A DNA stretch of 64,000 nucleotides, taken from Streptomyces sp. TLI_146. GTDB lineage: Bacteria; Actinomycetota; Actinomycetes; Streptomycetales; Streptomycetaceae. The position numbers and the translations under genes were made by a program. Below, piece after piece: positions 46,456 to 54,781 of this stretch (positions within the stretch are counted from its first letter, which is position 1; each line of letters begins with the position of its first letter). The notes under the pieces were generated by a model. That model saw only the letters and a program-made list of their open reading frames with translations, was not told where the DNA came from and did not search any database. The stretch is taken from contig NZ_PJMX01000001.1 of NCBI RefSeq assembly GCF_002846415.1, positions 3,968,001 to 4,032,000 of the forward strand, read 5' to 3'.

Positions 46456-47649
46456 TCAGGTGTCCAGGGACTCGCGGGTCGCGTTGGACGGGCCCCGGCG
46501 CGACCGCTCGTCCCGCCCCACCGCCTCCGCATCCCGCAGCACCCGCACCCCGTTCCCCCACGTCAGCTTCGCCACATCCCCCTCCGACCAGCCACGGCTG
46601 AGGAGTTCGGCGATCAGGTTGGGGTAGCCGGAGACGTCGTCCAGGCCGGACGGGGTGAACGCCGTGCCGTCGAAGTCGCCGCCGATGCCGATGTGGTCGA
46701 TCCCGGCGACCGCCCGCATGTGGTCGAGGTGGTCCGCCACCGTGACGACGGTCGCGACCGGCCGCGGGTGCGCCGCCTCGAACGCCGCGTGCAGCGCCAT
46801 CGCCTCGGGCGAGGTGTCCAGCGCGTGCAGCCCGTGCGCCCGCAGGTTCTCGTCCGCCGCCGCCGTCCACTCCACCGCCGCGGGCAGGATGAACTTCGGT
46901 ACGAAGGTCACCATGGCCACTCCCCCGTTGGAGGGGAGGAGCGCCAGGACGTCGTCCGGCACGTTGCGCGGGTGGTCGCACACCGCCCGCGCGGAGGAGT
47001 GCGAGAAGATCACCGGCGCCGTCGACGTGGACAGCGCGTCCCGCATCGTCGTCGCCGCCACGTGCGAGAGGTCGACGAGCATGCCGAGGCGGTTCATCTC
47101 CCGGACCACCTCGTGGCCGAACGGGGACAGGCCCCCGACCCCCGGCGCGTCCGTCGCCGAGTCCGCCCAGGCGGTGTTGTCGTTGTGCGTCAGGGTCATG
47201 TAGCGCACGCCCAGCGCGTACAACGCCCGCAGCGTGGCGAGGGAGTTGTTGATGGAGTGGCCCCCCTCGGCGCCCTTCAGCGACGCGATGCGGCCCGCCG
47301 CCCGCGCCTTCTCCATGTCGTCCGCCGTCAGCGCCCCCGCCAGGTCCCCGGGGTAGCGCGCGATCAGCTGGTCGACGCAGTCGATCTGCTCAAGGGTCGC
47401 GCTGACCGCCTCGTCGCCCGCCAGGTCGGTACGTACGTACACCGACCAGAACTGCGCACCGACCCCGCCCGCCCGCAGCCGGGGGATGTCGGTGTGCAGC
47501 TGTCCGCTCTGGTCCTGCCCGACGTCGCGGCGCGCGAGGTCGTAGCGGACCTGCTCGCGCAGCGCCCAGGGGAGGTCGTTGTGGCCGTCGACGACGGGGT
47601 GCTGGGCCAGCAGCGTACGGGCTCGCGCGAGGTGGTCCACCGTGCTCAC
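46456..47649 (-). CDS. dipeptidase, peptidase family M19
   Basis: This 397-residue di-zinc dipeptidase is of the renal-dipeptidase type. All metal ligands are in place: His23 and Asp25 in DGHNDLPW, Glu128 in GAEGGH, His196 in DLSHV, His217 in FSHSSARA, and Asp325 in GGDFDG. Arg228 is the substrate-binding Arg. No signal peptide is visible, so it is probably cytosolic. The GTG start at 47649 overlaps the purE stop (GTGA), so it is the third gene of a purK-purE-dipeptidase operon. A repeat array follows. Confidence 0.93.
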   Translation of the reverse strand: MSTVDHLARARTLLAQHPVVDGHNDLPWALREQVRYDLARRDVGQDQSGQLHTDIPRLRAGGVGAQFWSVYVRTDLAGDEAVSATLEQIDCVDQLIARYPGDLAGALTADDMEKARAAGRIASLKGAEGGHSINNSLATLRALYALGVRYMTLTHNDNTAWADSATDAPGVGGLSPFGHEVVREMNRLGMLVDLSHVAATTMRDALSTSTAPVIFSHSSARAVCDHPRNVPDDVLALLPSNGGVAMVTFVPKFILPAAVEWTAAADENLRAHGLHALDTSPEAMALHAAFEAAHPRPVATVVTVADHLDHMRAVAGIDHIGIGGDFDGTAFTPSGLDDVSGYPNLIAELLSRGWSEGDVAKLTWGNGVRVLRDAEAVGRDERSRRGPSNATRESLDT

Positions 47650-48176
47650 TTTCCGAAGCCGAAGGACGCCGAGGCCTCCACCTTGGAGCGCAGCCGCCTG
47701 CCCTTCTCGGTCGCCTGGTCGTTCAGCTCCTGCTGGAACTCCCGCATGCGCGCGAGGAGTTCGGGGTCGTGGGCGGCCAGGATACGGGCGGCCAGCAGGC
47801 CCGCGTTGCGCGCCCCGCCCACCGACACCGTCGCCACCGGCACCCCGGCCGGCATCTGCACGATGGACAGCAGGGAGTCCATGCCGTCCAGGTACTTCAG
47901 CGGCACCGGCACGCCGATGACGGGCAGCGGGGTGACCGAGGCGAGCATGCCGGGCAGATGGGCGGCCCCGCCCGCGCCCGCGATGATCGCCTTCAGGCCG
48001 CGGTCCGCCGCCTGCTCGCCGTACGCGATCATCTCGTGCGGCATCCGGTGCGCGGAGACCACGTCGACCTCGTACGCGATCTCGAACTCGTGCAGGGCCT
48101 GGGCGGCGGCCTCCATGACCGGCCAGTCGGAGTCCGAGCCCATGACGATGCCGATGACAGGAGAGGTGGTGCTCAT
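47646..48176 (-). CDS. purE: 5-(carboxyamino)imidazole ribonucleotide mutase
   Basis: This 176-residue enzyme converts N5-CAIR, made by PurK, to CAIR in purine synthesis. The N-terminal GIVMGSDSDWPVMEAAA signature and VVSAHRMPHEM are the class I PurE motifs. GAGGAAHLPGMLAS and PVIGVP complete the active site. The C-terminal tail is charged. The ATG at 48176 overlaps the purK stop by four bases (ATGA). Confidence 0.97.
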   Translation of the reverse strand: MSTTSPVIGIVMGSDSDWPVMEAAAQALHEFEIAYEVDVVSAHRMPHEMIAYGEQAADRGLKAIIAGAGGAAHLPGMLASVTPLPVIGVPVPLKYLDGMDSLLSIVQMPAGVPVATVSVGGARNAGLLAARILAAHDPELLARMREFQQELNDQATEKGRRLRSKVEASASFGFGK

Positions 48177-49312
48177 TCGGTGATCGTTCCTCTGAGGTAG
48201 TCCGCCGCGTGCCGGGCTCGCTCGCGTACGTCCGCGAGGTCGTCGCCGTAGGTGTTGACGTGGCCGACCTTACGGCCGGGCTTCACGTCCTTGCCGTACA
48301 TATGGATCTTGAGCTGGGGGTCGCGGGCCATGCAGTGCAGATACGCGTAGTACATGTCCGGGTAGTCGCCGCCGAGCACGTTGCACATGACCGTCCACTT
48401 CGACCTCGGGCGCGGGTCGCCCAGCGGAAGGTCGAGGACGGCACGGACGTGGTTGGCGAACTGCGAGGTGATCGCGCCGTCCTGGGTCCAGTGGCCGGAG
48501 TTGTGCGGGCGCATCGCCAGCTCGTTCACGAGGATGCGACCGTCGCGGGTCTCGAAGAGCTCGACCGCGAGGTGGCCGACCACGCCCAGCTCGTCCGCGA
48601 TGCGCAGCGCCAGCTGCTGGGCCTCGCCCGCGAGCTCCTCGGCGAGGTCGGGCGCGGGGGCGATGACGGTGTCGCAGACGCCGTCGACCTGCACCGACTC
48701 GACGACCGGGTAGGCCACGGCCTGACCGTGCGGGGAGCGGACCACATTGGCCGCGAGCTCCCGTACGAAGTCGACCTTCTCCTCGGCGAGCACGTCCACG
48801 CCCGCCTTGAAGGCGTCGGCCGCGTCCGCCTCGGAGCGTACGAACCACACGCCCTTGCCGTCGTAGCCGCCCCGGACGGTCTTGAGGATGACGGGGTAGC
48901 CGTCGCCCTCCGCCGCGAACCGCGACACATCGGCCGGGTCCGCCACCAGCCGGTGGCGGGGGCAGGGCGCGCCGATCTCGTCGAGCTTGGCGCGCATCAC
49001 CCCCTTGTCCTGGGCGTGCACCAACGCGTCGGGCCCCGGGCGGACGGGGATGCCGTCCGCTTCCAGGGCCCGCAGGTGTTCGGTGGGCACGTGCTCGTGA
49101 TCGAACGTGATCACGTCACAGCCGCGCGCGAAGGCACGCAGCGTGTCCAGGTCGCGGTGGTCGCCGATGACGACCTCGCTCACCACCTGGGCCGCCGAGT
49201 CCTGGGGGGTGTCACTGAGCAACTTGAATCTGATGCCGAGGGGGATGCCCGCCTCGTGGGTCATACGGGCGAGCTGACCGCCACCGACCATGCCGACTAC
49301 CGGGAACGTCAC
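48173..49312 (-). CDS. purK: 5-(carboxyamino)imidazole ribonucleotide synthase
   Basis: This 379-residue ATP-grasp enzyme carboxylates AIR to N5-CAIR with ATP and bicarbonate. The N-terminus VVGMVGGGQLARMTHEAG, the central KTVRGGYDGKGVW and the metal-binding NELAMRPHNSGHWT motif are all present. It is the first gene of the purK-purE-dipeptidase operon, as shown by the 4-base overlaps. The start is the ATG at 49312. It is divergent from the gtrA-like gene with 173 bases between them. Confidence 0.97.
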   Translation of the reverse strand: MTFPVVGMVGGGQLARMTHEAGIPLGIRFKLLSDTPQDSAAQVVSEVVIGDHRDLDTLRAFARGCDVITFDHEHVPTEHLRALEADGIPVRPGPDALVHAQDKGVMRAKLDEIGAPCPRHRLVADPADVSRFAAEGDGYPVILKTVRGGYDGKGVWFVRSEADAADAFKAGVDVLAEEKVDFVRELAANVVRSPHGQAVAYPVVESVQVDGVCDTVIAPAPDLAEELAGEAQQLALRIADELGVVGHLAVELFETRDGRILVNELAMRPHNSGHWTQDGAITSQFANHVRAVLDLPLGDPRPRSKWTVMCNVLGGDYPDMYYAYLHCMARDPQLKIHMYGKDVKPGRKVGHVNTYGDDLADVRERARHAADYLRGTITE

Positions 49313-49485
49313 ACCCCCAGGGTATCCGCCGTCCCGGGGACCCCCGCCGGGCCCGGGTGTGGCCGGGATTTGCGGGCGTCCACGAGCAATGCCCAGAGGC
49401 GCTGGTTAGCATGGCCGGGTTGGCGTACGACCGACGACACCGACACCGAGTACGACACCGAACCGAACGGGGCTGGGCGATCACC

Positions 49486-50001
49486 ATGAGTGAACGGGGC
49501 GCATTGCGTACGCGGCTGCAGGCGCTCGCCCGGGAGATCGCGAAGTTCGGGGCCGTGGGCGCCATCGGATTCGTCGTCAACGCGATCGTCTTCAACCTGT
49601 GCATGCACGTGGCCCACCTCGCGGTCGTGCGCTCCGGCGTCATCGCCACCGCCGTCGCCATCGCCACCAACTACGTCGGCAACCGCTACTGGACCTACCG
49701 GGACACCGACAGCGGCCGGCGCAGCCGGGAGCTGATGCTCTTCCTGCTGTTCAGCGGCATCGGCCTGGTGATCGAGAACGGTGTGCTGGCGCTCTCGCAC
49801 TACGGATTCGGCTACACCTCGACGGTCGCCGACAACGTCGCCAAGAACGTGGTGGGCCTCGGCCTCGGCACGGTCTTCCGGTTCTGGTCGTACCGCACCT
49901 GGGTGTTCCGGGCGCTGCCCGCCCGGGAGGCCGTGCAGACCGCCGAATCCTTTCTCGGCGAGGCCTCGCAGCCGTACGCCCGCAACAATTCCGGCTCCTG
50001 A
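49486..50001 (+). CDS. GtrA family membrane protein
   Basis: This small membrane protein of 171 residues has four hydrophobic segments (about 20-40, 47-68, 85-105 and 115-140). It has the family motifs KFGAVGAIGFVVN, TNYVGNRYWTYRD and RFWSYRTWVF. GtrA proteins are thought to flip undecaprenyl-linked sugars, and mycobacterial Rv3277 holds the same position. The start is the ATG at 49486; upstream in-frame sequence contains short CACCGA-like repeats and is not family-like. Confidence 0.88.
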   Translation: MSERGALRTRLQALAREIAKFGAVGAIGFVVNAIVFNLCMHVAHLAVVRSGVIATAVAIATNYVGNRYWTYRDTDSGRRSRELMLFLLFSGIGLVIENGVLALSHYGFGYTSTVADNVAKNVVGLGLGTVFRFWSYRTWVFRALPAREAVQTAESFLGEASQPYARNNSGS

Positions 50002-50036
50002 ACCCTTCGGGCACGTGAATCAGGGGCGGGAACCGG

Positions 50037-51299
50037 TCATCTGATCGTCTGCTCCGGCTCGCGCGGGCCGCGCGCCACCCGGCTCAGGAACAGCGCGAAC
50101 ACCGCGGGCTGCTGCTGGAGCATCTCCAGCCGGCCGCCGTCCGCCTCCGCCAGGTCGCGGGCGACCGCGAGGCCGATGCCGGTGGAGTTGCGGCCGCTGA
50201 TGGTCCGCTCGAAGATCCGCGCCCCCAGGTCGGGCGGCACGCCGGGCCCCTCGTCGGTGACCTCGATGACGGTCTGGTTGCCGGTGACGCGGGTGCGCAC
50301 CGCGACCGTCCCGCCGCCGTGCATCAGCGAGTTCTCGATCAGCGCCGCCAGGACCTGGGCGACCGCCCCCGGGGTGCCCACCGCCCGCAGCCCCTGCTTG
50401 CCGGAGCGGACGATCGCGCGGCCCGCGCTGCGGTAGGCCGGGCGCCACTCCTCCAGCTGCTGCTTGACCACCTCGTCGAGGTCGAAGACGACGGCCGAGC
50501 CGATCCGGGGGTCGCGGGAGTTGGTGAGCAGGCGCTCCACCACGTCGGTGAGCCGCTCGACCTGGGTGAGCGCGATCGTCGCCTCCTCCTTGACCGTCTC
50601 CAGGTCGTCGGTGAGGGCGATCTCCTCCAGCCGCATCGAGAGCGCGGTGAGCGGGGTGCGCAGCTGGTGGGAGGCGTCGGCGGCGAGCCGGCGCTCGGCG
50701 GTGAGCATCCGCCCGATCCGCTCGGCGGAGGAGTCCAGGACGTCGGCGACCCGGTCCAGCTCGTGCACCCCGTACCGCTTGTGGCGGGGGCGCGGGTCGC
50801 CGGAGCCGAGCCGCTCCGCGGTCTCGGCCAGGTCGGTGAGCGGGGAGGCCAGCTTGTTGGCCTGGCGTACGGCGAGGAGCACCGCGGAGACGATGGCGAG
50901 CAGCGCCACCGCGCCGATGATCAGCAGGGTGCGCCCGACCTCCCGGGTGACCGTGGAGCGGGACTCCTCGACCACGACGGCCTCGCCGCGCTCGCCCTTG
51001 GCGGAGCCGCGGATGAGCGAGCCGCCGGGCCGGGTGCCGAGCTCGATGGGGGCGCGGCCGGGGATGTCGATGCGGGCGTAGCGGTCGGGGCCGACCCCGG
51101 CCAGCGACTGGGCGCCGACCGTCTCGCCCGCGAGCATCCGGCTGTCGATGACGCTCACCAGCCGCAGCGCCTCGGAGTTCACGCTCTCCTGGGCGCTGCT
51201 GCTGATCGTCCTGGTCTCGACGATGACGAGGGAGACGCCGAAGACGGCGATCACCACGAGCACCACGGCGAGCGTGGAGTTGATCAGTCGGCGGCGCAT
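50037..51299 (-). CDS. two-component sensor histidine kinase
   Basis: This 420-residue membrane kinase has a first span at 8-28, an extracytoplasmic sensor of about 95 residues, a second span at 123-145, then HAMP (about 146-200), HisKA with phospho-acceptor His211 in DASHQLRTPL, and a HATPase domain with ENSLMHG and the TDEGPGVP ATP-binding loop. The signal is unknown. It partners the response regulator directly upstream, which is 50 bases away on the same strand. The start is the ATG at 51299. Confidence 0.93.
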   Translation of the reverse strand: MRRRLINSTLAVVLVVIAVFGVSLVIVETRTISSSAQESVNSEALRLVSVIDSRMLAGETVGAQSLAGVGPDRYARIDIPGRAPIELGTRPGGSLIRGSAKGERGEAVVVEESRSTVTREVGRTLLIIGAVALLAIVSAVLLAVRQANKLASPLTDLAETAERLGSGDPRPRHKRYGVHELDRVADVLDSSAERIGRMLTAERRLAADASHQLRTPLTALSMRLEEIALTDDLETVKEEATIALTQVERLTDVVERLLTNSRDPRIGSAVVFDLDEVVKQQLEEWRPAYRSAGRAIVRSGKQGLRAVGTPGAVAQVLAALIENSLMHGGGTVAVRTRVTGNQTVIEVTDEGPGVPPDLGARIFERTISGRNSTGIGLAVARDLAEADGGRLEMLQQQPAVFALFLSRVARGPREPEQTIR

Positions 51300-51349
51300 G
51301 GCTCAGTGTCCCAGGACGTACGGGCGCGAGGCGCCGGCTCTCGCGGTCG

Positions 51350-52027
51350 TCAGCTCTTCTCGAAGCGGAAGCCGACGCCGCGCACGGTGGCGATGTAGCG
51401 CGGGTTGGCGGCGTCGTCGCCGAGCTTCTTGCGCAGCCAGGAGATGTGCATGTCGAGCGTCTTGGTCGAGGACCACCAGGTGGTGTCCCAGACCTCGCGC
51501 ATCAGCTGGTCGCGGGTGACGACCCGGCCGGCGTCGCGTACGAGGACCCGCAGCAGGTCGAACTCCTTGGCGGTGAGCTGGAGCTCCTCGTCGCCCATCC
51601 AGGCGCGGTGCGACTCGACGTCGATCCGCACGCCGTGGGTGGCGGGCTGGGGGGCGGGCTCGGTGGCGCCGCGCCGCAGCAGGGCCCGCACCCGGGCGAG
51701 CAGCTCGGCGAGCCGGAACGGCTTGGTGACGTAGTCGTCCGCGCCGGCGTCGAGGCCGACCACGGTGTCCACCTCGTCGGCGCGGGCGGTCAGCACCAGG
51801 ATCGGGACGGTGTGGCCCTCGGAGCGGAGCCTGCGGGCCACCTCCAGGCCGTCCATTCCGGGCAGCCCCAGGTCGAGCACGACCAGGTCGGCGCCTCCCT
51901 GGAGTCCGGCGTCCAGGGCGGTCGGGCCGTCCTCGCGGACCTCGACCTCGTAACCCTCCCGACGCAGTGCGCGGGCCAGCGGCTCCGAGATGGACGCGTC
52001 GTCCTCGGCGAGCAGTACACGGGTCAT
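51350..52027 (-). CDS. OmpR/PhoB-family response regulator
   Basis: This 225-residue regulator has a receiver domain (1-115) with acidic pair Asp9 and Asp10, phospho-acceptor Asp52 in LVVLDLGLPGMDG and Lys102 in TKPF. The C-terminal winged helix (about 135-225) has the LTAKEFDLLRVLVRDAGRVV and ISWLRKKLGDD segments typical of OmpR DNA-binding domains. It is the first gene of the pair with the kinase. Direct repeats 83 bases and more upstream suggest that it regulates itself. The start is the ATG at 52027. Confidence 0.94.
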   Translation of the reverse strand: MTRVLLAEDDASISEPLARALRREGYEVEVREDGPTALDAGLQGGADLVVLDLGLPGMDGLEVARRLRSEGHTVPILVLTARADEVDTVVGLDAGADDYVTKPFRLAELLARVRALLRRGATEPAPQPATHGVRIDVESHRAWMGDEELQLTAKEFDLLRVLVRDAGRVVTRDQLMREVWDTTWWSSTKTLDMHISWLRKKLGDDAANPRYIATVRGVGFRFEKS

Positions 52028-52109
52028 GGGGGTGATGGTAGTCCGCGACCGGGACGGGCTGTCCGTGGAACCCGTCAGGGACCGGCCGGGGTTGGGGGCC
52101 GCGCCCGTT

Positions 52110-52163
52110 CTTGATCGTCCGCTGATCGCCTCTTGATCGTCCGGCGGCCGTTCCTTGATCGTC
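52110..52163. promoter_or_regulatory. direct-repeat operator candidate upstream of the response regulator
   Basis: CTTGATCGTC occurs three times, at 52110, 52132 and 52154, spaced exactly 22 bases apart. An imperfect copy GCTGATCGCC sits half-way between the first two, at 52121, giving an 11-base phase. OmpR/PhoB-type regulators bind direct repeats with an 11-base period on one face of the helix. The array lies 83-136 bases before the regulator's start codon. Confidence 0.6.
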
Positions 52164-52337
52164 TTTTGGCCGTTCATCCCTGCGGCTCTGGGATGCGATC
52201 CTGTTAACCACCTTCGAATGTGGGCAGATGGTTCCAGCGACGCCTGTGATCCATGTCTCAAGTCCTTCCACATGCGGCTATGTGGTGTCGTATGGTGTCT
52301 CAACGCCTTTAGCACTAACACGGGGACCTTTGGCCTG

Positions 52338-52351
52338 CTTGGCGCGCCAAG
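52338..52351. promoter_or_regulatory. 14-bp palindrome upstream of the peptide transporter gene
   Basis: CTTGGCGCGCCAAG is a perfect palindrome 257 bases before the transporter start and is followed by a T-rich stretch. It could be an operator or part of a hairpin with CTTTGG just upstream. The rest of the 52164-52607 gap is relatively AT-rich around 52200-52400 and then GC-rich, and holds no gene. Confidence 0.4.
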
Positions 52352-52607
52352 GGTCTCTTTTCTGCACAAAGACCGGAATTACTTATTCCGGTTCTGAAGA
52401 CAGTGAATGACCTATGGGCCGGGCCCCGGGCGCGATGGTGTGCCCCGGGCGTGGATCCCGGTGGGTCCGTCCTCTCGCCTCCGTCACCACGGCGGCGAAT
52501 CCCCTCGGGCGTAGGGGCGGGACGGCTCCCCTGCCGGTGCCGGCCACCCCCCACCGGGCGCGATCACCGCTCACGAAGCGCGCGTCCCGAGCAAGCAAGG
52601 ATCGACC

Positions 52608-54140
52608 ATGGCGTCCAGCCTGACGAAGGACTCGGCCAGCACCACCGGCTCCGAGAAGACCTTCTTCGGCCACCCCCGCGGCCTGGCCACTCTCTTCATG
52701 ACCGAGATGTGGGAGCGCTTCTCCTACTACGGCATGAAGGCACTGCTCACCGTCTACCTGCTCTCCGGCGGCCCCGGCGCCGGAGAGGGGAGCATGGGCG
52801 GCGGTCTGGCCATGGACGTGGCCACCACCACGGTCATCGTCTCCGTCTACTCGGCGATGGTGTACCTGCTCGCCATGCCCGGCGGCTGGCTCGGCGACCG
52901 CGTCTGGGGTCCCCGCAAGACGGTGGCCATCGCGGCCGTCACGATCATGGCCGGCCACGTCACACTGGCGCTGCCCGGCGGCCAGGCCCCGTTCTTCGCG
53001 GGCCTCGCGCTGGTCGCGGCCGGTTCCGGTCTGCTCAAGGCCAACATCTCCACGATGGTGGGCCACCTGTACGACGGCCCGGACGACCCGCGCCGCGACG
53101 GCGGCTTCACGATCTTCTACATGGGCATCAACGCGGGTGCGTTCTTCGCCCCGCTGGCCATCGGCACCGTCGGCCAGAAGGTCAACTGGCACCTCGGCTT
53201 CAGCATGGCCGCGGTCGGCATGGCCATCGGTCTCGCCGCCTTCCTCCTGGGCACCCGCAACCTGAGCCCGAAGAGCAACATCGTTCCCAAGCCGCTGGCG
53301 GCCGAGGAGCGCACGGCCTTCCTGCGCAAGGGCCTGATCTGGCTGGCCCTCGCCACCGCCTTCTACGCGGTCGTCGGCTTCACCGGCCACTTCACCCTGA
53401 ACTGGGCGATGATCCCGCTCACCATCATCGGCCTGGTCGTTCCGGCCGCCGTGCTGCTGCGGATCAAGCGCGACAAGGACCTCTCGGCCCCCGAGCAGTC
53501 GAAGATGACCGGCTACATCTGGTTCTTCATCGCGGCCGCCGTGTTCTGGATGATCTACGACCAGGGTGCGTCCACCGTCCAGGCGTTCGGTGAGGGCAAG
53601 GCCTCGCACTCGATGCTGGGCTTCGGCTTCCCGACCTCCTGGTACCAGTCGCTGAACCCGCTGTTCGTCATGGCGGCGGCGCCGGTCTTCGCCTGGATCT
53701 GGCTGTGGCTGAACCGTCAGGGCAAGGAGCCGAGCAGCATCGTGAAGTTCACGATGGGCCTGGTGCTCATCGGCGTCTCGTTCTTCTTCTTCCTGATCCC
53801 GCTCGGCATGGCGGCGAACGGCACGGCGGTCAGCCCGATGTGGCTGGTGGGCATCTACTTCATCCAGACCGTGGGTGAGCTGTGCCTGTCGCCGGTCGGC
53901 CTGTCGGTCACGACGAAGATGGCCCCGGCCAAGTACGCCAGCCAGATGATGGGCGTGTGGTTCCTCGCGGTCACCGCCGGTGACTCCATCACCAGCCTGC
54001 TGTCGAACGACGCCCTGTTCGGCGTCGACCTCAACGGCACCGGCGCCGTGGCGGTCGAGGCCACCCTCGCCGTCCTCGCGGGCGTGGCGGTCTTCATGTA
54101 CCGCAAGAAGGTCAAGGAGCACATGGGCAGCGTCCGCTGA
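52608..54140 (+). CDS. POT/PTR family proton-dependent oligopeptide transporter
   Basis: This 510-residue transporter of the major facilitator superfamily imports di- and tripeptides with protons. The signature EMWERFSYYGMKALL is at about 32-46. FYMGINAGAFFAPLAIG is the second PTR2 motif. About 14 hydrophobic segments cover the whole length. The ATG 52608 gives a short hydrophilic N-terminus (MASSLTKDSAS). The gene stands alone, with a 580-base upstream gap and a very strong terminator after it. Confidence 0.94.
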   Translation: MASSLTKDSASTTGSEKTFFGHPRGLATLFMTEMWERFSYYGMKALLTVYLLSGGPGAGEGSMGGGLAMDVATTTVIVSVYSAMVYLLAMPGGWLGDRVWGPRKTVAIAAVTIMAGHVTLALPGGQAPFFAGLALVAAGSGLLKANISTMVGHLYDGPDDPRRDGGFTIFYMGINAGAFFAPLAIGTVGQKVNWHLGFSMAAVGMAIGLAAFLLGTRNLSPKSNIVPKPLAAEERTAFLRKGLIWLALATAFYAVVGFTGHFTLNWAMIPLTIIGLVVPAAVLLRIKRDKDLSAPEQSKMTGYIWFFIAAAVFWMIYDQGASTVQAFGEGKASHSMLGFGFPTSWYQSLNPLFVMAAAPVFAWIWLWLNRQGKEPSSIVKFTMGLVLIGVSFFFFLIPLGMAANGTAVSPMWLVGIYFIQTVGELCLSPVGLSVTTKMAPAKYASQMMGVWFLAVTAGDSITSLLSNDALFGVDLNGTGAVAVEATLAVLAGVAVFMYRKKVKEHMGSVR

Positions 54141-54153
54141 CGCTTCCGCACAG

Positions 54154-54200
54154 CACGGGAACGGCCCGGTACGCACGATGCGTACCGGGCCGTTCCCGTG
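54154..54200. terminator. 22-bp perfect-stem bidirectional terminator
   Basis: The inverted repeat from CACGGGAACGGCCCGG to its complement is perfect over 22 bp with a 3-base loop. It separates the convergent transporter and small secreted-protein genes. Confidence 0.85.
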
Positions 54201-54210
54201 TTCCGGACCG

Positions 54211-54564
54211 CTACTTGGTCTGGACGCTGAAGCCGCGCAGGAAGTTCTTGAACCCGCACTGCACCGTGGACTTCTGGCCGGGGCCGACCCACGGACCGTG
54301 CATCGTGTACGTCACGACGTGCTCCCGGGCCCCCTGGACCTGGTCGCACTTGATCTCGACGCGGTGCTGCGACACGGTCTTGCTGCCGCCGCCGCTGCAC
54401 ACGGAGTAGGCGTTCGGACGGCCCGCCTTGTCCATGTCGGCGTACGCCTTGCAGGTGTACTTCCCGGCCGCCTGGGCCGGCGCAGCGGCGATCAGGCCCG
54501 TGCCGCCCGCGCCCAGCACGACGGCGAGCGCCCCTGCGGCGGCCTTGTTCCCCCAACGCATCAT
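54211..54564 (-). CDS. small secreted protein of unknown function
   Basis: This 117-residue protein has a signal peptide (hydrophobic 8-31, ending near PAQAAG). The mature part of about 85 residues has four Cys, at CKAY, VCSG, KCDQ and QCGF, probably forming two disulfides in a beta-rich fold. The family is not recognised. ATG 54564 is preceded by AAAGGAA with good spacing. A large hairpin lies directly upstream at 54586-54630. A longer frame reaching into that hairpin is not believed. Confidence 0.75.
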   Translation of the reverse strand: MMRWGNKAAAGALAVVLGAGGTGLIAAAPAQAAGKYTCKAYADMDKAGRPNAYSVCSGGGSKTVSQHRVEIKCDQVQGAREHVVTYTMHGPWVGPGQKSTVQCGFKNFLRGFSVQTK

Positions 54565-54585
54565 GTGCGTTCCTTTCTGTGCAAC

Positions 54586-54630
54586 GAATCCGCAGATGGG
54601 GCAGTGGTCACCTGCCTCATCTGCGGATTC
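54586..54630 (-). promoter_or_regulatory. large hairpin between the surface module and the small secreted-protein gene
   Basis: GAATCCGCAGATG and CATCTGCGGATTC are perfect 13-bp arms enclosing a second 5-bp stem (GGCAG/CTGCC) and a 7-base loop. On the leftward strand it is 152 bases past the end of the surface operon and 22 bases before the next start codon. It may terminate the operon, or act as a 5' leader structure of the small gene. Confidence 0.65.
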
Positions 54631-54781
54631 AGGAAATCCGTGACATCCGCCATTTACTTGAGCGAACACCCTCAACTTTTCATGTCAGTCCCTCTCGCCA
54701 CAAGGTTCCGACGCGGGATCACACAAGGTATGAGGAGGATCTGAGCATCACGGATCGGCATCACGAATGCCTTTGGGACGA

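Noticed and set aside
54565..54675. N-terminal extension of the small secreted protein with Cys-X-X-Cys
   Set aside because: The extension is coded by the large hairpin and precedes both the ribosome site and a good signal peptide, so it is chance coding.
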